A DNA stretch of 64,000 nucleotides, taken from Halopseudomonas pelagia CL-AP6 (GTDB taxonomy: Bacteria > Pseudomonadota > Gammaproteobacteria > Pseudomonadales > Pseudomonadaceae). Below the pieces are notes generated by a model that was given only the letters and a program-made list of their open reading frames with translations, made no database searches and was not told the DNA's origin. Numbering within the stretch: the stretch's first letter is position 1; each line of letters starts with the position of its first letter. This document shows, piece by piece, positions 34,742 through 45,200 of the stretch. The DNA lies in assembly GCF_000410875.1 (NCBI RefSeq), contig NZ_AROI01000024.1, forward strand, positions 1 to 64,000, read 5' to 3'. The translations under genes and the position numbers were made by a program.

Positions 34742-34800
34742 GCCCCCGCTAGTCCCTGTAAGCTTTCATCTATTTTCGCACCCGAATGGCGGGCGTCTTT
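34742..34800 (+). terminator. Weak stem-loop after ggt
   Basis: Between ggt and the amidoligase gene lies CCCG-AATGG-CGGG followed by CGTCTTTT, a short stem with a partial T-run near 34780-34800. It could attenuate read-through, but the stem is only four perfect pairs, so co-transcription of the three genes remains likely. Confidence 0.3.
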
Positions 34801-34815
34801 TCCCAGGAGTGAGGC

Positions 34816-35814
34816 ATGACCCACAACGCTTTTCCAATGCCTCCCCGGCAGCACACGTCAACCGGTGCGCTTCGCCGAGTAGGGGTAGAGCTGGAAATGA
34901 ATGGCCTGACGCTAGACAGCCTGGCTCAGGTGTCGGCACAATTTCTTGGCTGCGAGATTGAGTTGACCAGTCGTTACGAGCGCACCCTGCGCGGTGATGC
35001 GGCGGGACCCTGGATCGTTGAACTGGATTTTCGGCTATTAAAACGGCTCGGCCGCGAACAGCGCAGCAAGGACGACTTGGGCGACGATCTGAAAACCTCT
35101 GCCGAAGAAATGCTCAAATGGCTGACCGACAGCCTGGTGCCCCACGAACTGGTCAGCCCGCCGCTACCGCTAGACCGATTGCACGAGGTGGATGGGCTGA
35201 TAGAACGCCTGCGCCAAGCTGGCGCCAAAGGCACCGGAGACCGCGTCACCAGCGCCTTCGGCATGCAGTTTAATCCCGAGGTACCAGATACCGAAGCCGA
35301 CACTATCAGCGCCTACCTAAAGGCGTTTATGTGTCTCTATGAGTGGCTGCTGAAGCGGGCCAATATCAACCTGACCCGACGCCTGACCAGCTATGTGGAT
35401 CCCTTCCCGAGCGTTTACGTGCGGCAAATGATCAACCTCGCCTATTGGCCAACCTTGCCGCAACTGATCAGCGATTATCTGCGCGACAACCCGACGCGCA
35501 ACCGCGCATTGGACATGTTGCCGCTGTTCAAACACCTCGACGAGGCCCGCGTGCTGGCTGTGACAGGCGACGAGCTGATCAAATCCAGGCCCACTTTTCA
35601 CTACCGCCTGCCTGACTGCCTGATCGATCAGCCCGGCTGGGGTCTGCACCTGGCCTGGGCGGACTGGCTCGAAGTAGAACGCTTGGCGTGCGACCGCCCA
35701 CGCCTGGACGGCTGCTGTGAAGCCTACCGGCAACACCTGGACAGTGGCCTGAGCCGCCTGCTGACCGACTGGGCCGACCAGGTCGACAACAACTGGCTGG
35801 ATGCCGCTGGATGA
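34816..35814 (+). CDS. Amidoligase-family protein (Amidoligase_2-like)
   Basis: Predicted ATP-dependent carboxylate-amine ligase of the glutamine-synthetase/GCS-like superfamily (COOH-NH2 ligase), 332 residues, cytoplasmic. Motifs are RVGVELEMNGL (residues 21-31, metal/ATP glutamates), WIVELDFRLL (second acidic strand), the ELVSPPLPLDRL segment, GMQFNPEVPDTEADTISAYLKAF and the arginine-rich RANINLTRRLTSYVDPF. AGGAG precedes the ATG by six bases. It overlaps the following class-I GAT-type hydrolase gene by four bases. Members are predicted to make gamma-glutamyl or other amide-linked small molecules or peptide tags; none with this context is known to me to be characterised. Confidence 0.85.
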   Translation: MTHNAFPMPPRQHTSTGALRRVGVELEMNGLTLDSLAQVSAQFLGCEIELTSRYERTLRGDAAGPWIVELDFRLLKRLGREQRSKDDLGDDLKTSAEEMLKWLTDSLVPHELVSPPLPLDRLHEVDGLIERLRQAGAKGTGDRVTSAFGMQFNPEVPDTEADTISAYLKAFMCLYEWLLKRANINLTRRLTSYVDPFPSVYVRQMINLAYWPTLPQLISDYLRDNPTRNRALDMLPLFKHLDEARVLAVTGDELIKSRPTFHYRLPDCLIDQPGWGLHLAWADWLEVERLACDRPRLDGCCEAYRQHLDSGLSRLLTDWADQVDNNWLDAAG

Positions 35815-36485
35815 AAAGGATTACCGTCGCTGTCACCGGGCCGCGGCGCGGCGCCTTTGGGCCGCGCTTTCTGGTCGCCTGCGCGCTGCGCTGGTACGGC
35901 GCCCGAGCCCTGCAGATAAGGCCAGGGGATGATCTTGAAACGCTGAACTATGATGCCGTGGTGGTGACTGGTGGGCATGATATAGACCCAGTCATTTACG
36001 CTGCAGAGCCTGAGGTACATCCCCGGTATGATGCCGAGCGCGACGTCTTGGAAATGGCGGTGATCGATGATGCACTGGCGCGCAACCTGCCTTTGTTGGG
36101 CATTTGCCGGGGAGCCCAACTGCTCAACGCTCGGCGCGGCGGCAACCTGTTACAGGAGCTGAAATCACACCGCAAGATGACCTCCAACCGCTGGACCATT
36201 CTGCCGTTGAAAACGCTTAACGTGCAGCCCAATAGCCGGCTCTGGCGGCTGTTGATGGCCGACAACTGTCGTATCAACAGCTTGCACAATCAGGCCATCG
36301 ACCGGGTTGGTGAGGGTCTGATCGTCAGCGGCCGCGACCTGGATGGCATAGTGCAGGCGGTGGAGGATCCCGATAAAGCCTTTCTGCTTGGCGTGCAGTG
36401 GCACCCAGAGTTCCTGCTGCTGTTTCGTCGCCAGCGCCTGCTATTCCAGGCGCTTATTCAGGCTGTGGGGCGCTCGACCAACTGA
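35811..36485 (+). CDS. Class-I GAT-like hydrolase (peptidase C26, PuuD-like)
   Basis: Gamma-glutamyl-amide hydrolase-type protein of 224 residues. The nucleophile elbow LLGICRGAQLLN holds Cys99, and GVQWHPE gives His198 and Glu200, completing the triad. YDAVVVTGGHDIDPVIY is the usual substrate-side loop. Compared with PuuD it is slightly short. The start overlaps the amidoligase stop (ATGA), so ligase and hydrolase are coupled, suggesting either a paired make/break cycle or amide transfer from glutamine. Its TGA stop abuts the recD stop tail to tail. Confidence 0.88.
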   Translation: MKRITVAVTGPRRGAFGPRFLVACALRWYGARALQIRPGDDLETLNYDAVVVTGGHDIDPVIYAAEPEVHPRYDAERDVLEMAVIDDALARNLPLLGICRGAQLLNARRGGNLLQELKSHRKMTSNRWTILPLKTLNVQPNSRLWRLLMADNCRINSLHNQAIDRVGEGLIVSGRDLDGIVQAVEDPDKAFLLGVQWHPEFLLLFRRQRLLFQALIQAVGRSTN

Positions 36486-38534
36486 TCATATGGCCAGGCC
36501 ACTGATCCGCCGCACCGGCGTCTGCACGGCCTGCTCGAACACACCGTCACGGGCTTCTACCAGGCTGAAATGCTGGCTGGCCCGGGTAATCGCGGTATAT
36601 ACCAGTTCTTTGGTCAGCACCGGGCTGCGCGCATCCGGTAGCACCAAGGCAGCATGCGTAAATTCCGATCCCTGGGATTTGTGCACGGTCATGGCGAACA
36701 CCGATTCCACCTCGCTCAGCCGGCTGGGCAGGACAAAACGCACGCCGCCCTTGCCGTCGTTGCGGGCAAAAGCTACCCGTAACGCCTCGCGCTCGGCAGC
36801 ACCGGGGTGCAGGGGCTTTTCGCGCACCCGCAGGGCAATACCGATATCGCCATTCATCAGTCCCAGGCTGTAATCATTGCGGGTGACCAACACCGGGCGA
36901 CCCTCATACCAGCCTTGATCGGCACTTAACCAGCCTCGGCGATGCAACAGATTGGCCACTCGCAGATTCAGCGCGTCGACCCCCCAGGCGCCCTTGCGCA
37001 CCGCACATAACAGCTGGAAGCGATCAAATGCCCCTAGCACCTGTTGTGCCCAGCGCTCCCAGGCCGGATCCTCGGCCGGCACCTGCGGTTCAGGCCGATG
37101 CGCCTGCAGGCTATGCAAATACAGTGCATAGCCTGGCAGCGCCGACGCGTCGCCCAACACCAGCCGTTCAAAAGCCTCGTCGGTTACCGCGCTGACCCGC
37201 AGCCGATGAATATCAGCAAAGCCGCCCGTCTGCAAAAGCTGACGGGCGCCAGCAGCATCGCCACCGTTGACCGCCCTGGCCAACTGACCAATACCGCTGA
37301 CGGCGCCAAAGCGATGGGAGTAGCGCAGCATCGCCGTCTGCTGTTCCAATAGGTGAAGCGTCCCATCACCGATCTGCAGGCCCGCAGCGGTCAATGACTG
37401 GCCGCTGTTGTGCTCCAGCCACTCACGTGTGGCCGGGCTATAAAGCCCCTGCTCGGCATGCCGGCACAGGTCACCGAGCACCGCCCCAGCCTCGACAGAC
37501 GCCAGTTGATCCTTATCGCCGAGCAGAATCAGTCGTGCGCCGGGTGGCAGCGCGTTGAGTACACAGGCCATCATCTCCAGATCGATCATCGAGGCTTCAT
37601 CCACCACCAGCACATCCAGCGCCAACGGGTTGGCCTGGTGATGACGAAAATGCCGGCTGTCCGGCAGACTGCCAAGCAGGCGATGCAGCGTGCTGACGTC
37701 GGTAGGAATCTGTCTGCGCACGGCCTCATCCACCGGCAACCGGCCCACTTGCTGGCCGATGGATTCCGTCAGCCGCGCCGCCGCCTTGCCGGTGGGGGCC
37801 GCCAGACGAATACGCAAGGGCTGCCCGGCCTCCACGGCGGGGGTTTGCAATAGCGCCAGCAGCCTGACCACCGTGGTGGTTTTACCGGTACCCGGCCCAC
37901 CGGTGATAATACTGAAAGCGCCGCGCGCAGCCAGTGCACAGGCAATACGCTGCCAGTCTGGCGACTGCTGGCTGTCGGCAAACAGGCTTTGCAAGCGCTG
38001 AGCCAGCGCCGGCGGCGTGCTCAGCGGCTCTGCCAGCCGACGCTGCAGCCCCTGGACTACCTGACGTTCGTAGCGAAAATAACGCCGCAGATACAAGCGC
38101 TGGCCGACCAGCACCAGCGGCCGCTCGGCCTGTTCGGGCAACCCGCTATCGATTACACGGCTGCCCGCCAGCGCCGCTTGCCAGTCATCCAGCTTCAGGC
38201 TGCGCAACAACGCTGAGGGCAATAGCACATCCGTGCCTTCCTCGCCCTCGGGGGGCAGTGATAGGGCAAAATCCGGCTCGGCCAGCGTGGTGGCCAGATC
38301 CAGGCAGACATGCCCATGCCCCAGCTGGTGGCTGACCAAAGCGGCCGCCAATAGCACCCTGGCGTCACAGGCCGGATCCCGCTCCAGTAGAAAAGCCGCC
38401 AAGGCCCGATCCAGCGCCCGCAACCAACCACAGGCCAGCCAGGCGTCCAGCAACGCCAACAGTGCTTGCGGGTCGGTCAGCGGGTCGGGCTGCTGCCGGG
38501 CCTGCTCCAGCCAGTCGATCTGCGCGTCTTTCAT
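36486..38534 (-). CDS. recD: Exodeoxyribonuclease V alpha subunit RecD
   Basis: 5'-3' SF1 helicase subunit of RecBCD, 682 residues, involved in double-strand-break processing. Walker A is IITGGPGTGKTTTVVRLL (about 210-227). Walker B is VLVVDEASMIDLEMM. Other helicase motifs are LILLGDKDQLASVEAGAVLGD and, near the C-terminus, MTVHKSQGSEF and ELVYTAITRA. The N-terminal part (1-180) is the RecD-specific region that binds RecB. Its ATG overlaps the recB stop (ATGA). Confidence 0.96.
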   Translation of the reverse strand: MKDAQIDWLEQARQQPDPLTDPQALLALLDAWLACGWLRALDRALAAFLLERDPACDARVLLAAALVSHQLGHGHVCLDLATTLAEPDFALSLPPEGEEGTDVLLPSALLRSLKLDDWQAALAGSRVIDSGLPEQAERPLVLVGQRLYLRRYFRYERQVVQGLQRRLAEPLSTPPALAQRLQSLFADSQQSPDWQRIACALAARGAFSIITGGPGTGKTTTVVRLLALLQTPAVEAGQPLRIRLAAPTGKAAARLTESIGQQVGRLPVDEAVRRQIPTDVSTLHRLLGSLPDSRHFRHHQANPLALDVLVVDEASMIDLEMMACVLNALPPGARLILLGDKDQLASVEAGAVLGDLCRHAEQGLYSPATREWLEHNSGQSLTAAGLQIGDGTLHLLEQQTAMLRYSHRFGAVSGIGQLARAVNGGDAAGARQLLQTGGFADIHRLRVSAVTDEAFERLVLGDASALPGYALYLHSLQAHRPEPQVPAEDPAWERWAQQVLGAFDRFQLLCAVRKGAWGVDALNLRVANLLHRRGWLSADQGWYEGRPVLVTRNDYSLGLMNGDIGIALRVREKPLHPGAAEREALRVAFARNDGKGGVRFVLPSRLSEVESVFAMTVHKSQGSEFTHAALVLPDARSPVLTKELVYTAITRASQHFSLVEARDGVFEQAVQTPVRRISGLAI

Positions 38535-41500
38535 GCAAACAGCTCCTCGGCCGCTTGACCTACGAACAACCGATCCAGTGCCTCAATCAGTGTCTGCGCC
38601 GGGCGGTCATGCCAAATCCCCGCCTGCGGCGCCTGCGCCCCGCGCACGAACCAATACAGCGCCCCGCCCATATGCGTCTGATAGTCATAATTTGGCAGGC
38701 GTGCCTTGAGCTGGCGGTGCAGCGCCAGCACGTAAAATACGTACTGCAGGTCATAGCGCTGCTCGAGAATCACCCGCTCCATGGCCTCATCGACATAGTC
38801 ACTGGCCGATGACCCCAACCAATTGGATTTGTAATCCACCACGTAATAGCGCCCCTGATGCTCAAAGACCAGATCGATAAAGCCCTTGAACAGGCCGTTG
38901 AGTCGATCGCGGCGTAGCGCCGGACGCGGCCGCCCCCCCAGCGTGGCGGCGCAAACCAACTGATCGAGCTGCTGCACATCCACGCGACTGGCCGCAAACA
39001 TGAACTCCATCTCCGGCTGGTAACCTCCGGCAGGCAACTGCGCCAGGCAAACATCCGCCGGTGGATCGACCCGCTGGAGCAGCGCCGGGTGCTGCAGCAA
39101 GGCGATCAACCAGTCGGCCAGGCATTCGCTCCACTCGCCCCAACCGCGCCGGATGCAACGCGGGCGCAGCCACTCGATACACTGCTGTCGGTCAGTCAGT
39201 GCGGCAAAGCCCTCACGCCCCGCCAGCTCCAGCAGCCCGTGCAGAAAAGTACCCGGCTGCGGGCCTCGCGGGAAGCGGTGAATAGTCGGTAGTTCGCCGG
39301 CGCGTAGCGGCACAAAGCGCGCAGCACGCTCGTCATCCGCCATTTTCTCCGCGGCCGGACTTTCCGGCGCGTTACCTATGGCCTTGCCCGCCAGGTCTTC
39401 GCTGCCGATGGCCAGGGCACTGTAGGAGGCAATCCACCAGGACTCGAAGGGCCCATGCTGCGGCTCCCGCGCGATGATCTGCGGGTCCGGCGCTTGCACT
39501 GGCTGGTAGCGCAGATCTTCCACCTGGGGAGCGGGCGTGACGGCCACGGCGTCATCGCCTGCGACGGTCCATTGCTGTAACCAGCTGGCCAGCGCGGGAC
39601 TGGCACCCAGTGACTGGCCGCCGGCCAGCAGATAGCCAACCGCACTGTGGTGCAGCACCGAGGATTTGCCCTGACCGACCTTTAAATCCGCCATGCCCAG
39701 CCAACAGGCATGCCGCGCGCGGGTCAGCGCCACGTACAACAGCCGCAGGTCTTCGCCCAGGCGCTCAGCATCGGCTTGCTGGCGGTCGTCTTCCGAGGGT
39801 TCGAGTACCAGGCTGCGACGCTCGCCATCATGGAAGCGGACCGGTTCGCCGCCCTTGACCGGACGGCTGTGGCAAATAAACGGCAGAAACACCAGCGGGT
39901 ATTCCAGGCCCTTGGACTTGTGAATGGTGACTACTTTGACCAGTTCAGCATCGCTTTCCAGCCGCAGGACTTGATCCTCCCCGGCGCCCTCGCCAGCCAA
40001 CGGGATCAGTTCGGCCAGATGCCGTACCAGCGCCTGCTCACCGTCCAGCTCGCGGGAGGCGCGTTGCAGCATTTCCGCCAGGTGCAGCAAATTGGTCAGT
40101 TGCCGCTGGCCCTGGGTGCGCTGCAGCAAACGGGCCGGCAGATCGAAATCATGCAGCAGGCGATGCAGCATCGGCAGTACACCCTGGCGCTGCCAGAGGC
40201 GGCGGTATTCGGTGAACTGAAATACCCGATGCTCCCACAGCCGCTCATCTTCATTGAGCCTTTCCAGCGTGGCCCAGGATTGGTCTAACGTCGGGCTGGC
40301 CAACGCGGCGCGCAGCAGCCGATCATTGCCCGGTTCGGCGCAGGCGCGCAACCAGCGCAGCACATCGACCGCCTCCTGGGAGTCGAGCACCGAATCCTTG
40401 TCTGACAGGTATACGCTGCGGACTCCGCGTTCTGACAAAGCAGCGCGAATCGCCTCGGCCTCACGGCCGGTACGCACCAACACCGCCATATCCGCCGGCC
40501 GCAACGGCTGCCAACCCTGCTCCGGATGGTCAAAGCCTGCCGCCCCGGCCTGGCCGGCCTGCAACAGCTCGACCATCGCCGAGGCGCAGCGTGCCGCCAT
40601 CTGCTGCCGGTAGGCTTCAGCACTGAGCGGCTCTTCGCTGTGCAGATGCCAGGCGGTCAGCGCCGGCGCGGCCTGGCCATTGAGGGTCCAGCGCTCCTTG
40701 CGCCCGCGCGCAGCCACCGGATAAAACGGCAGCAGCGCCTCGGCGCCAGCGCCAAAGCGGAAGGCGCCCAGGTTGTCGGCGTCCTGACTGTCCGCACGCT
40801 GCTCGGCCAGATCAAACACCCGATTGACCGCATCGACCATTGGCTCGCTGGAGCGGAAATTGGTGTCCAGGTGTTCATGGCGCCCGAGCGTGGCCTGCCG
40901 TGCGCGCAGATAGGTAAAGATGTCCGCTCCGCGAAAGGAGTAGATCGCCTGTTTGGGATCGCCAATCAGCAGCAGAGCGGTATCGGCCGGACTTTGCTCG
41001 AGGGGATAGACCCGATCGAATATGCGAAATTGCAGCGGGTCGGTGTCCTGGAATTCATCGATCATGGCCACCGGGAATTGCCCGCGAATCACCGCCGCCA
41101 GGCGCTCGCCGTTGTCACCCTGCAGGGCATCGTCCAGGCGCGTAAGCATGTCATCGAAGCCCATCTGCGCGCGCCGGCGCTTTTCCGTGTCGAAGCGCTC
41201 GGCGATCCAGGCGGCAGCATGCCGCAGTGCCGGCTGTGCCGGACCGGCCAACGCGGCCAATCGATCCTTGAGCTCGGCCATCGCCTCCAGCGCCGGGTGC
41301 ACCGGTGGGGTGCCCTGCTTCCATATGTCTGCCAGGCCCGCACTGGTCAAGCGCTCAAAACCCTTGCCGATATCCAGCGTCTCGGCAGCTGGATCCGCAG
41401 CCCAGTCGCGCAGCTTGTCCAACCAGTTGCCGAGGTTCTTGCGATTCAGGCTCTGGCCATTGAACGCTTTGGCTTCACGGGCCTGCTCCAACAAGCCTTC

Positions 41501-42238
41501 GAGTTCATCGGCCCAGACCAGCCAGGGTGATTTGAGTGTGTGCAGCTCGGCGGCGGCCGATTGCAGTGCGTCGTTGATCAGCGTCTGCAAATCGACCGCC
41601 GGCACCGGTTGTTTCTGGTCCAGCAACACCCGCACCCTGGCCAGCAAGGCATCAGGTTGGCGCCAATGTTGATCTACCCAGGCCAAAGCCCGGCCCTGCA
41701 GCCGATAGCAATGCAGCCGCCAGTAGTCGCGCGCGACTTCGGCGAGCAACTCGCGCTGGTCGGTTTCCAGAGTCTGGGTGAACAGGCTGCCGCTGTCGAA
41801 GGCGTGCTCGCGCAGCATGCGTTGGCACCAACTGTGGATCGTCGATACGGCGGCCTGATCCATCCACTGCGCGGCGATATCCAGCTTGCGCGCGCAGGAT
41901 GGCCAATCGCTCTCGGCATAATCACCGCGCAGGCCTTGCAGAATCGGATCGAGTTCGGCCAGTTCAGCGCGAAACGCCTGCGCCGCCTCGACCAGACGCG
42001 CGCGAATACGATCACGCAACTCCTGGGTCGCCGCCTCGGTAAAGGTTACCACCAGAATATCCGGCGGCAGCAGTTCGCGGCCAAATCCCGCTTCACCGCC
42101 GTGCCCCAGGACCAGACGCAGATACAGCGCAGAGATGGTAAAGGTCTTGCCGGTGCCGGCGCTGGCCTCGATCAAACGGCTGCCGCGCAGCATGCAGCGC
42201 AGCGCCAGCGGTCTTGGCTCGTTATGGGCGGCGGTCAT
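38531..42238 (-). CDS. recB: Exodeoxyribonuclease V beta subunit RecB
   Basis: 3'-5' helicase and nuclease subunit, 1235 residues from the ATG at 42238, which overlaps the recC stop as ATGA; an in-frame ATG at 42274 would extend into recC. UvrD-type motifs are LIEASAGTGKTFTISALYLRL (Walker A), MIDEFQDTDPLQFRIF (Walker B), LIGDPKQAIYSFRGADIFTY and VTIHKSKGLEYPLVFLP. The C-terminal nuclease domain carries GFIDLVFEHQGRYYVVDYKSNWLG with the catalytic Asp and Lys of the DYK motif. Full length, with no disruption seen. Confidence 0.96.
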   Translation of the reverse strand: MTAAHNEPRPLALRCMLRGSRLIEASAGTGKTFTISALYLRLVLGHGGEAGFGRELLPPDILVVTFTEAATQELRDRIRARLVEAAQAFRAELAELDPILQGLRGDYAESDWPSCARKLDIAAQWMDQAAVSTIHSWCQRMLREHAFDSGSLFTQTLETDQRELLAEVARDYWRLHCYRLQGRALAWVDQHWRQPDALLARVRVLLDQKQPVPAVDLQTLINDALQSAAAELHTLKSPWLVWADELEGLLEQAREAKAFNGQSLNRKNLGNWLDKLRDWAADPAAETLDIGKGFERLTSAGLADIWKQGTPPVHPALEAMAELKDRLAALAGPAQPALRHAAAWIAERFDTEKRRRAQMGFDDMLTRLDDALQGDNGERLAAVIRGQFPVAMIDEFQDTDPLQFRIFDRVYPLEQSPADTALLLIGDPKQAIYSFRGADIFTYLRARQATLGRHEHLDTNFRSSEPMVDAVNRVFDLAEQRADSQDADNLGAFRFGAGAEALLPFYPVAARGRKERWTLNGQAAPALTAWHLHSEEPLSAEAYRQQMAARCASAMVELLQAGQAGAAGFDHPEQGWQPLRPADMAVLVRTGREAEAIRAALSERGVRSVYLSDKDSVLDSQEAVDVLRWLRACAEPGNDRLLRAALASPTLDQSWATLERLNEDERLWEHRVFQFTEYRRLWQRQGVLPMLHRLLHDFDLPARLLQRTQGQRQLTNLLHLAEMLQRASRELDGEQALVRHLAELIPLAGEGAGEDQVLRLESDAELVKVVTIHKSKGLEYPLVFLPFICHSRPVKGGEPVRFHDGERRSLVLEPSEDDRQQADAERLGEDLRLLYVALTRARHACWLGMADLKVGQGKSSVLHHSAVGYLLAGGQSLGASPALASWLQQWTVAGDDAVAVTPAPQVEDLRYQPVQAPDPQIIAREPQHGPFESWWIASYSALAIGSEDLAGKAIGNAPESPAAEKMADDERAARFVPLRAGELPTIHRFPRGPQPGTFLHGLLELAGREGFAALTDRQQCIEWLRPRCIRRGWGEWSECLADWLIALLQHPALLQRVDPPADVCLAQLPAGGYQPEMEFMFAASRVDVQQLDQLVCAATLGGRPRPALRRDRLNGLFKGFIDLVFEHQGRYYVVDYKSNWLGSSASDYVDEAMERVILEQRYDLQYVFYVLALHRQLKARLPNYDYQTHMGGALYWFVRGAQAPQAGIWHDRPAQTLIEALDRLFVGQAAEELFA

Positions 42239-45200
42239 GCCTGCACCTGCGTGGCCGGGCTGATGATTAACCATTGCTCCGCCTCGGCGCGTACCAGTGG
42301 CTGGTACAGCAGGCTGGCAAAGGTTTCGAATTCGCCACTGGCGCTGAGGCTGGCAAAATCCGGGAAACTGCGCAGCAGCGCCGCGCTGTCCAGGCGCTCA
42401 CCGCGACTGAAATCATTGCCGTCGAAACACTGCCGCGCCTGGGCGCTGGCCTTGTCTTCATCCTCGGCGCTCAGCCAAGCCAGCGCGGTCTTGGGCGCTA
42501 CCGGTAATGGCCGGCTCAGGCCCTGATGCCAGGCATCCAGCCAGTCCTGCACAATGGCGGCGGCCTGCCGCTGCTCCAGCGGCAGCAGCTGGATATCCGC
42601 ATCCGCGCTGATGATGCAGCTGCTCAAACAGTGCCCGCTGGCTGCGGCGCACACATGCACCACCAGCTCATTGAGCAACTTGCGCCAGTTCAGGCTTTTC
42701 TTGCCGAGCACCAGCCCGGGCAATAGCGTCAGCCGTAGCAGGCCTTCCTGGCGCGCAGAACAGCGCACATCCGCCAGCCAACTGCTCAACTCCACGGCGG
42801 CGCTACGGCCTGCGATGGGGAGCGGATGATCCAGGCGCTGATCCCACAGCCGCGCCTGCAGATGATAGCGTTGCAACTGATCCGCCAGCGGCGCCAATAG
42901 CTGCTCGCTGGTCAGGCCGGCGAAGCCGGCCAGCGGCAATTGCCCGCGCTGTTGCAGGCGTACCGCGCCCTGCTCCAGCAAGGCCATCAGATCGGACTCC
43001 GGCTGCGCATCCTTGAGGCTGTCGAGTAGCGTCTGGCTAAGCTGGTAGCGTTGCAAGCCGTCGAGGCTGAAATGCTCGTCGTCCTCGGTCACCACCTCGC
43101 GTTCATCCAGCCAGACCTTGAGCCGCTGACTGTAGAAATGCCCGACCGGATTGCGCAGAAAACGCTGCAAGGCGGGTAACTCGATAGCGGCCTCCAACAC
43201 TGCGGCGGGCAATGCCTGATTACCCGCCTCGAGTCGCACCTGGCCATGCAGTGGCAACCATTCCCGGGCATAGCTGAAGAGCCCGCGCTGGCCGGTAAAA
43301 TACGCCAGACTGAAAGGTTGCAACGGATGCACGGTGGTTAACCCGGCCAACAGATCAGCCTCTTGCGCTGGCTGCCAACCGGCAGCCAGATGATCACGCA
43401 GCTGGCCGATCAGCACCGAGGGCGGGCGCTCGCCGTTATCACGGATGCTGCGCCCGACCCAGCTGATGTAGAGCCCCTGACGCGCCGAGAGCATGGCTTC
43501 CAGCAGCAGGTAACGGTCGTCCTCACGCCGCGAGCGGTCACCGGGCCGGTAGTCGCGGCCCATCAGGTCGAAATCCAGTGGCTGTTGCGCACGCGGATAA
43601 TCGCCATCATTCATGCCGAGCAGACAAATGTGCTTGAACGGAATCGCCCGCATGGGCATCAAGGTACAGACGTTGACCGCGCCAGCGAGGAAGCGCTGGC
43701 TCAACGGGTCCTGACCAATGCCCTGCAACCACGCCTCGGCCGTCACGTTCAGCGGCAGGGCCTCCTGCAAGCCGACCGCATCGCATAACGCCAGCCACTG
43801 CTCCAGACTTTCCTGCAATTGCGCCAGCAGATATTGGTCACGCTCGCTGCCAGCGTCAAAAAAATCCTCCAGCAACGCGCGCAAGCGTTCACCCCAGACC
43901 GAAGGCGCTGCCGGCCGGGCCAGCGCTTGTTCATGGCGATCCAGTGCGTCCAGCAGCGCGCTGAGTGGCCCGAGCAGCGCTGCATCCAAGCCACCGATTT
44001 CGTCATAGGGTTCGATGTCACTCCAGGCCTCACCCTGCCCCACCGCGTAGCCCAGCAGCATACGCCGCAGCCCAAAACGCCAGGTATTAGCCTCCAGGCC
44101 ATCCGGCATACCCAGTTGGCTGCGCCGTTGTTGATCCAGCCCCCAGCGGATACCGGCGCCTTCTATCCAGCGGCGCAGGGTCGGCAGATCAGCCTCGCCC
44201 AAGCCGAAATGACTACGCAGTGCCGGTACATCCAGCAGGTCCAGCACTTCGCTGACCGGCAGGCGGCTGTCTGGTAAACGCAACAGATGCTCGAGGGCAA
44301 TCAGCAGCGGCTCCTGGCCACGCTGCCCCTGATCCGCCAGGGTGTAGGGGATATGCCGCGGATCGTCAGCGCCGTACTGACCAAACACCGCCTGGACATG
44401 CGGCGCATAGGTGTTCACATCCGGCACCATGACGATAATGTCTCGCGGCCGCAGTTGCGCGTCACGGTCAAAGGCATCCAGCAGTTGGTCATGCAGTATT
44501 TCGACCTCCCGCTGCGGGCTGTGCGCCAGATGAAACTGGATCGAACGGTCCTTTTCGCTATCCACCGCTGGCCAGCGTTCGCGGGTTTCCGCCAGCGGGC
44601 TGAGCTCCAGCACATCCTGTTGCAACTGTTGTAGCAAGGTCTCTGCTCCGGGCTGTTCAAACAGGTCCACGCGGCCGCCGTTGATCGCCGCAAAGCGCGC
44701 CTCGTAGCCGGCGCGCTCGTCATGGCTATCGAGCAGATTAATGTAATCGCGGCCCTGTTTGCCCCAGGCCGCCAGCAACGGATGTGCGTGCTGGTGCAAG
44801 GTGCTGTCGTCCAGCTGGACCGGGCTATTGGGCCGGCGCTGCTGACGCCGATACTGATGACGCAGCAGATCCTGATCGGCGACGATATCACCCCAATGGT
44901 ACTGGCAGGGATTAAGCACGCAGAGCAGCACCTGACTGAAACGGCCGATGGCCGCCAGGGCCTCGAGCGTCTGCGCGGGCAGCGAGGAGATACCAAAAAC
45001 GATCACCCGCCGCGGCAAGCCCGCCGGAGGGCTGCTGGCTGCCAGCACCTGGTCGACAAAGCGCGGGTGAATACCGGCACGGCTATCGCTCAGCCGGGCA
45101 TTACCGACGTCGTCGATGACCGCGCGCCAGAGTGCCGGCTGCCAGCATTCTTCAGCACCCAGGTCACGATAACCCTCGCGCGCCAGGCGAATCCGGTCGC

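Noticed and set aside
40526-41530. Long plus-strand open frame of 334 codons inside recB
   Set aside because: It is antisense to RecB, whose frame shows all helicase motifs. The antisense product has no family signal, and GC-rich codon bias makes such shadows common.
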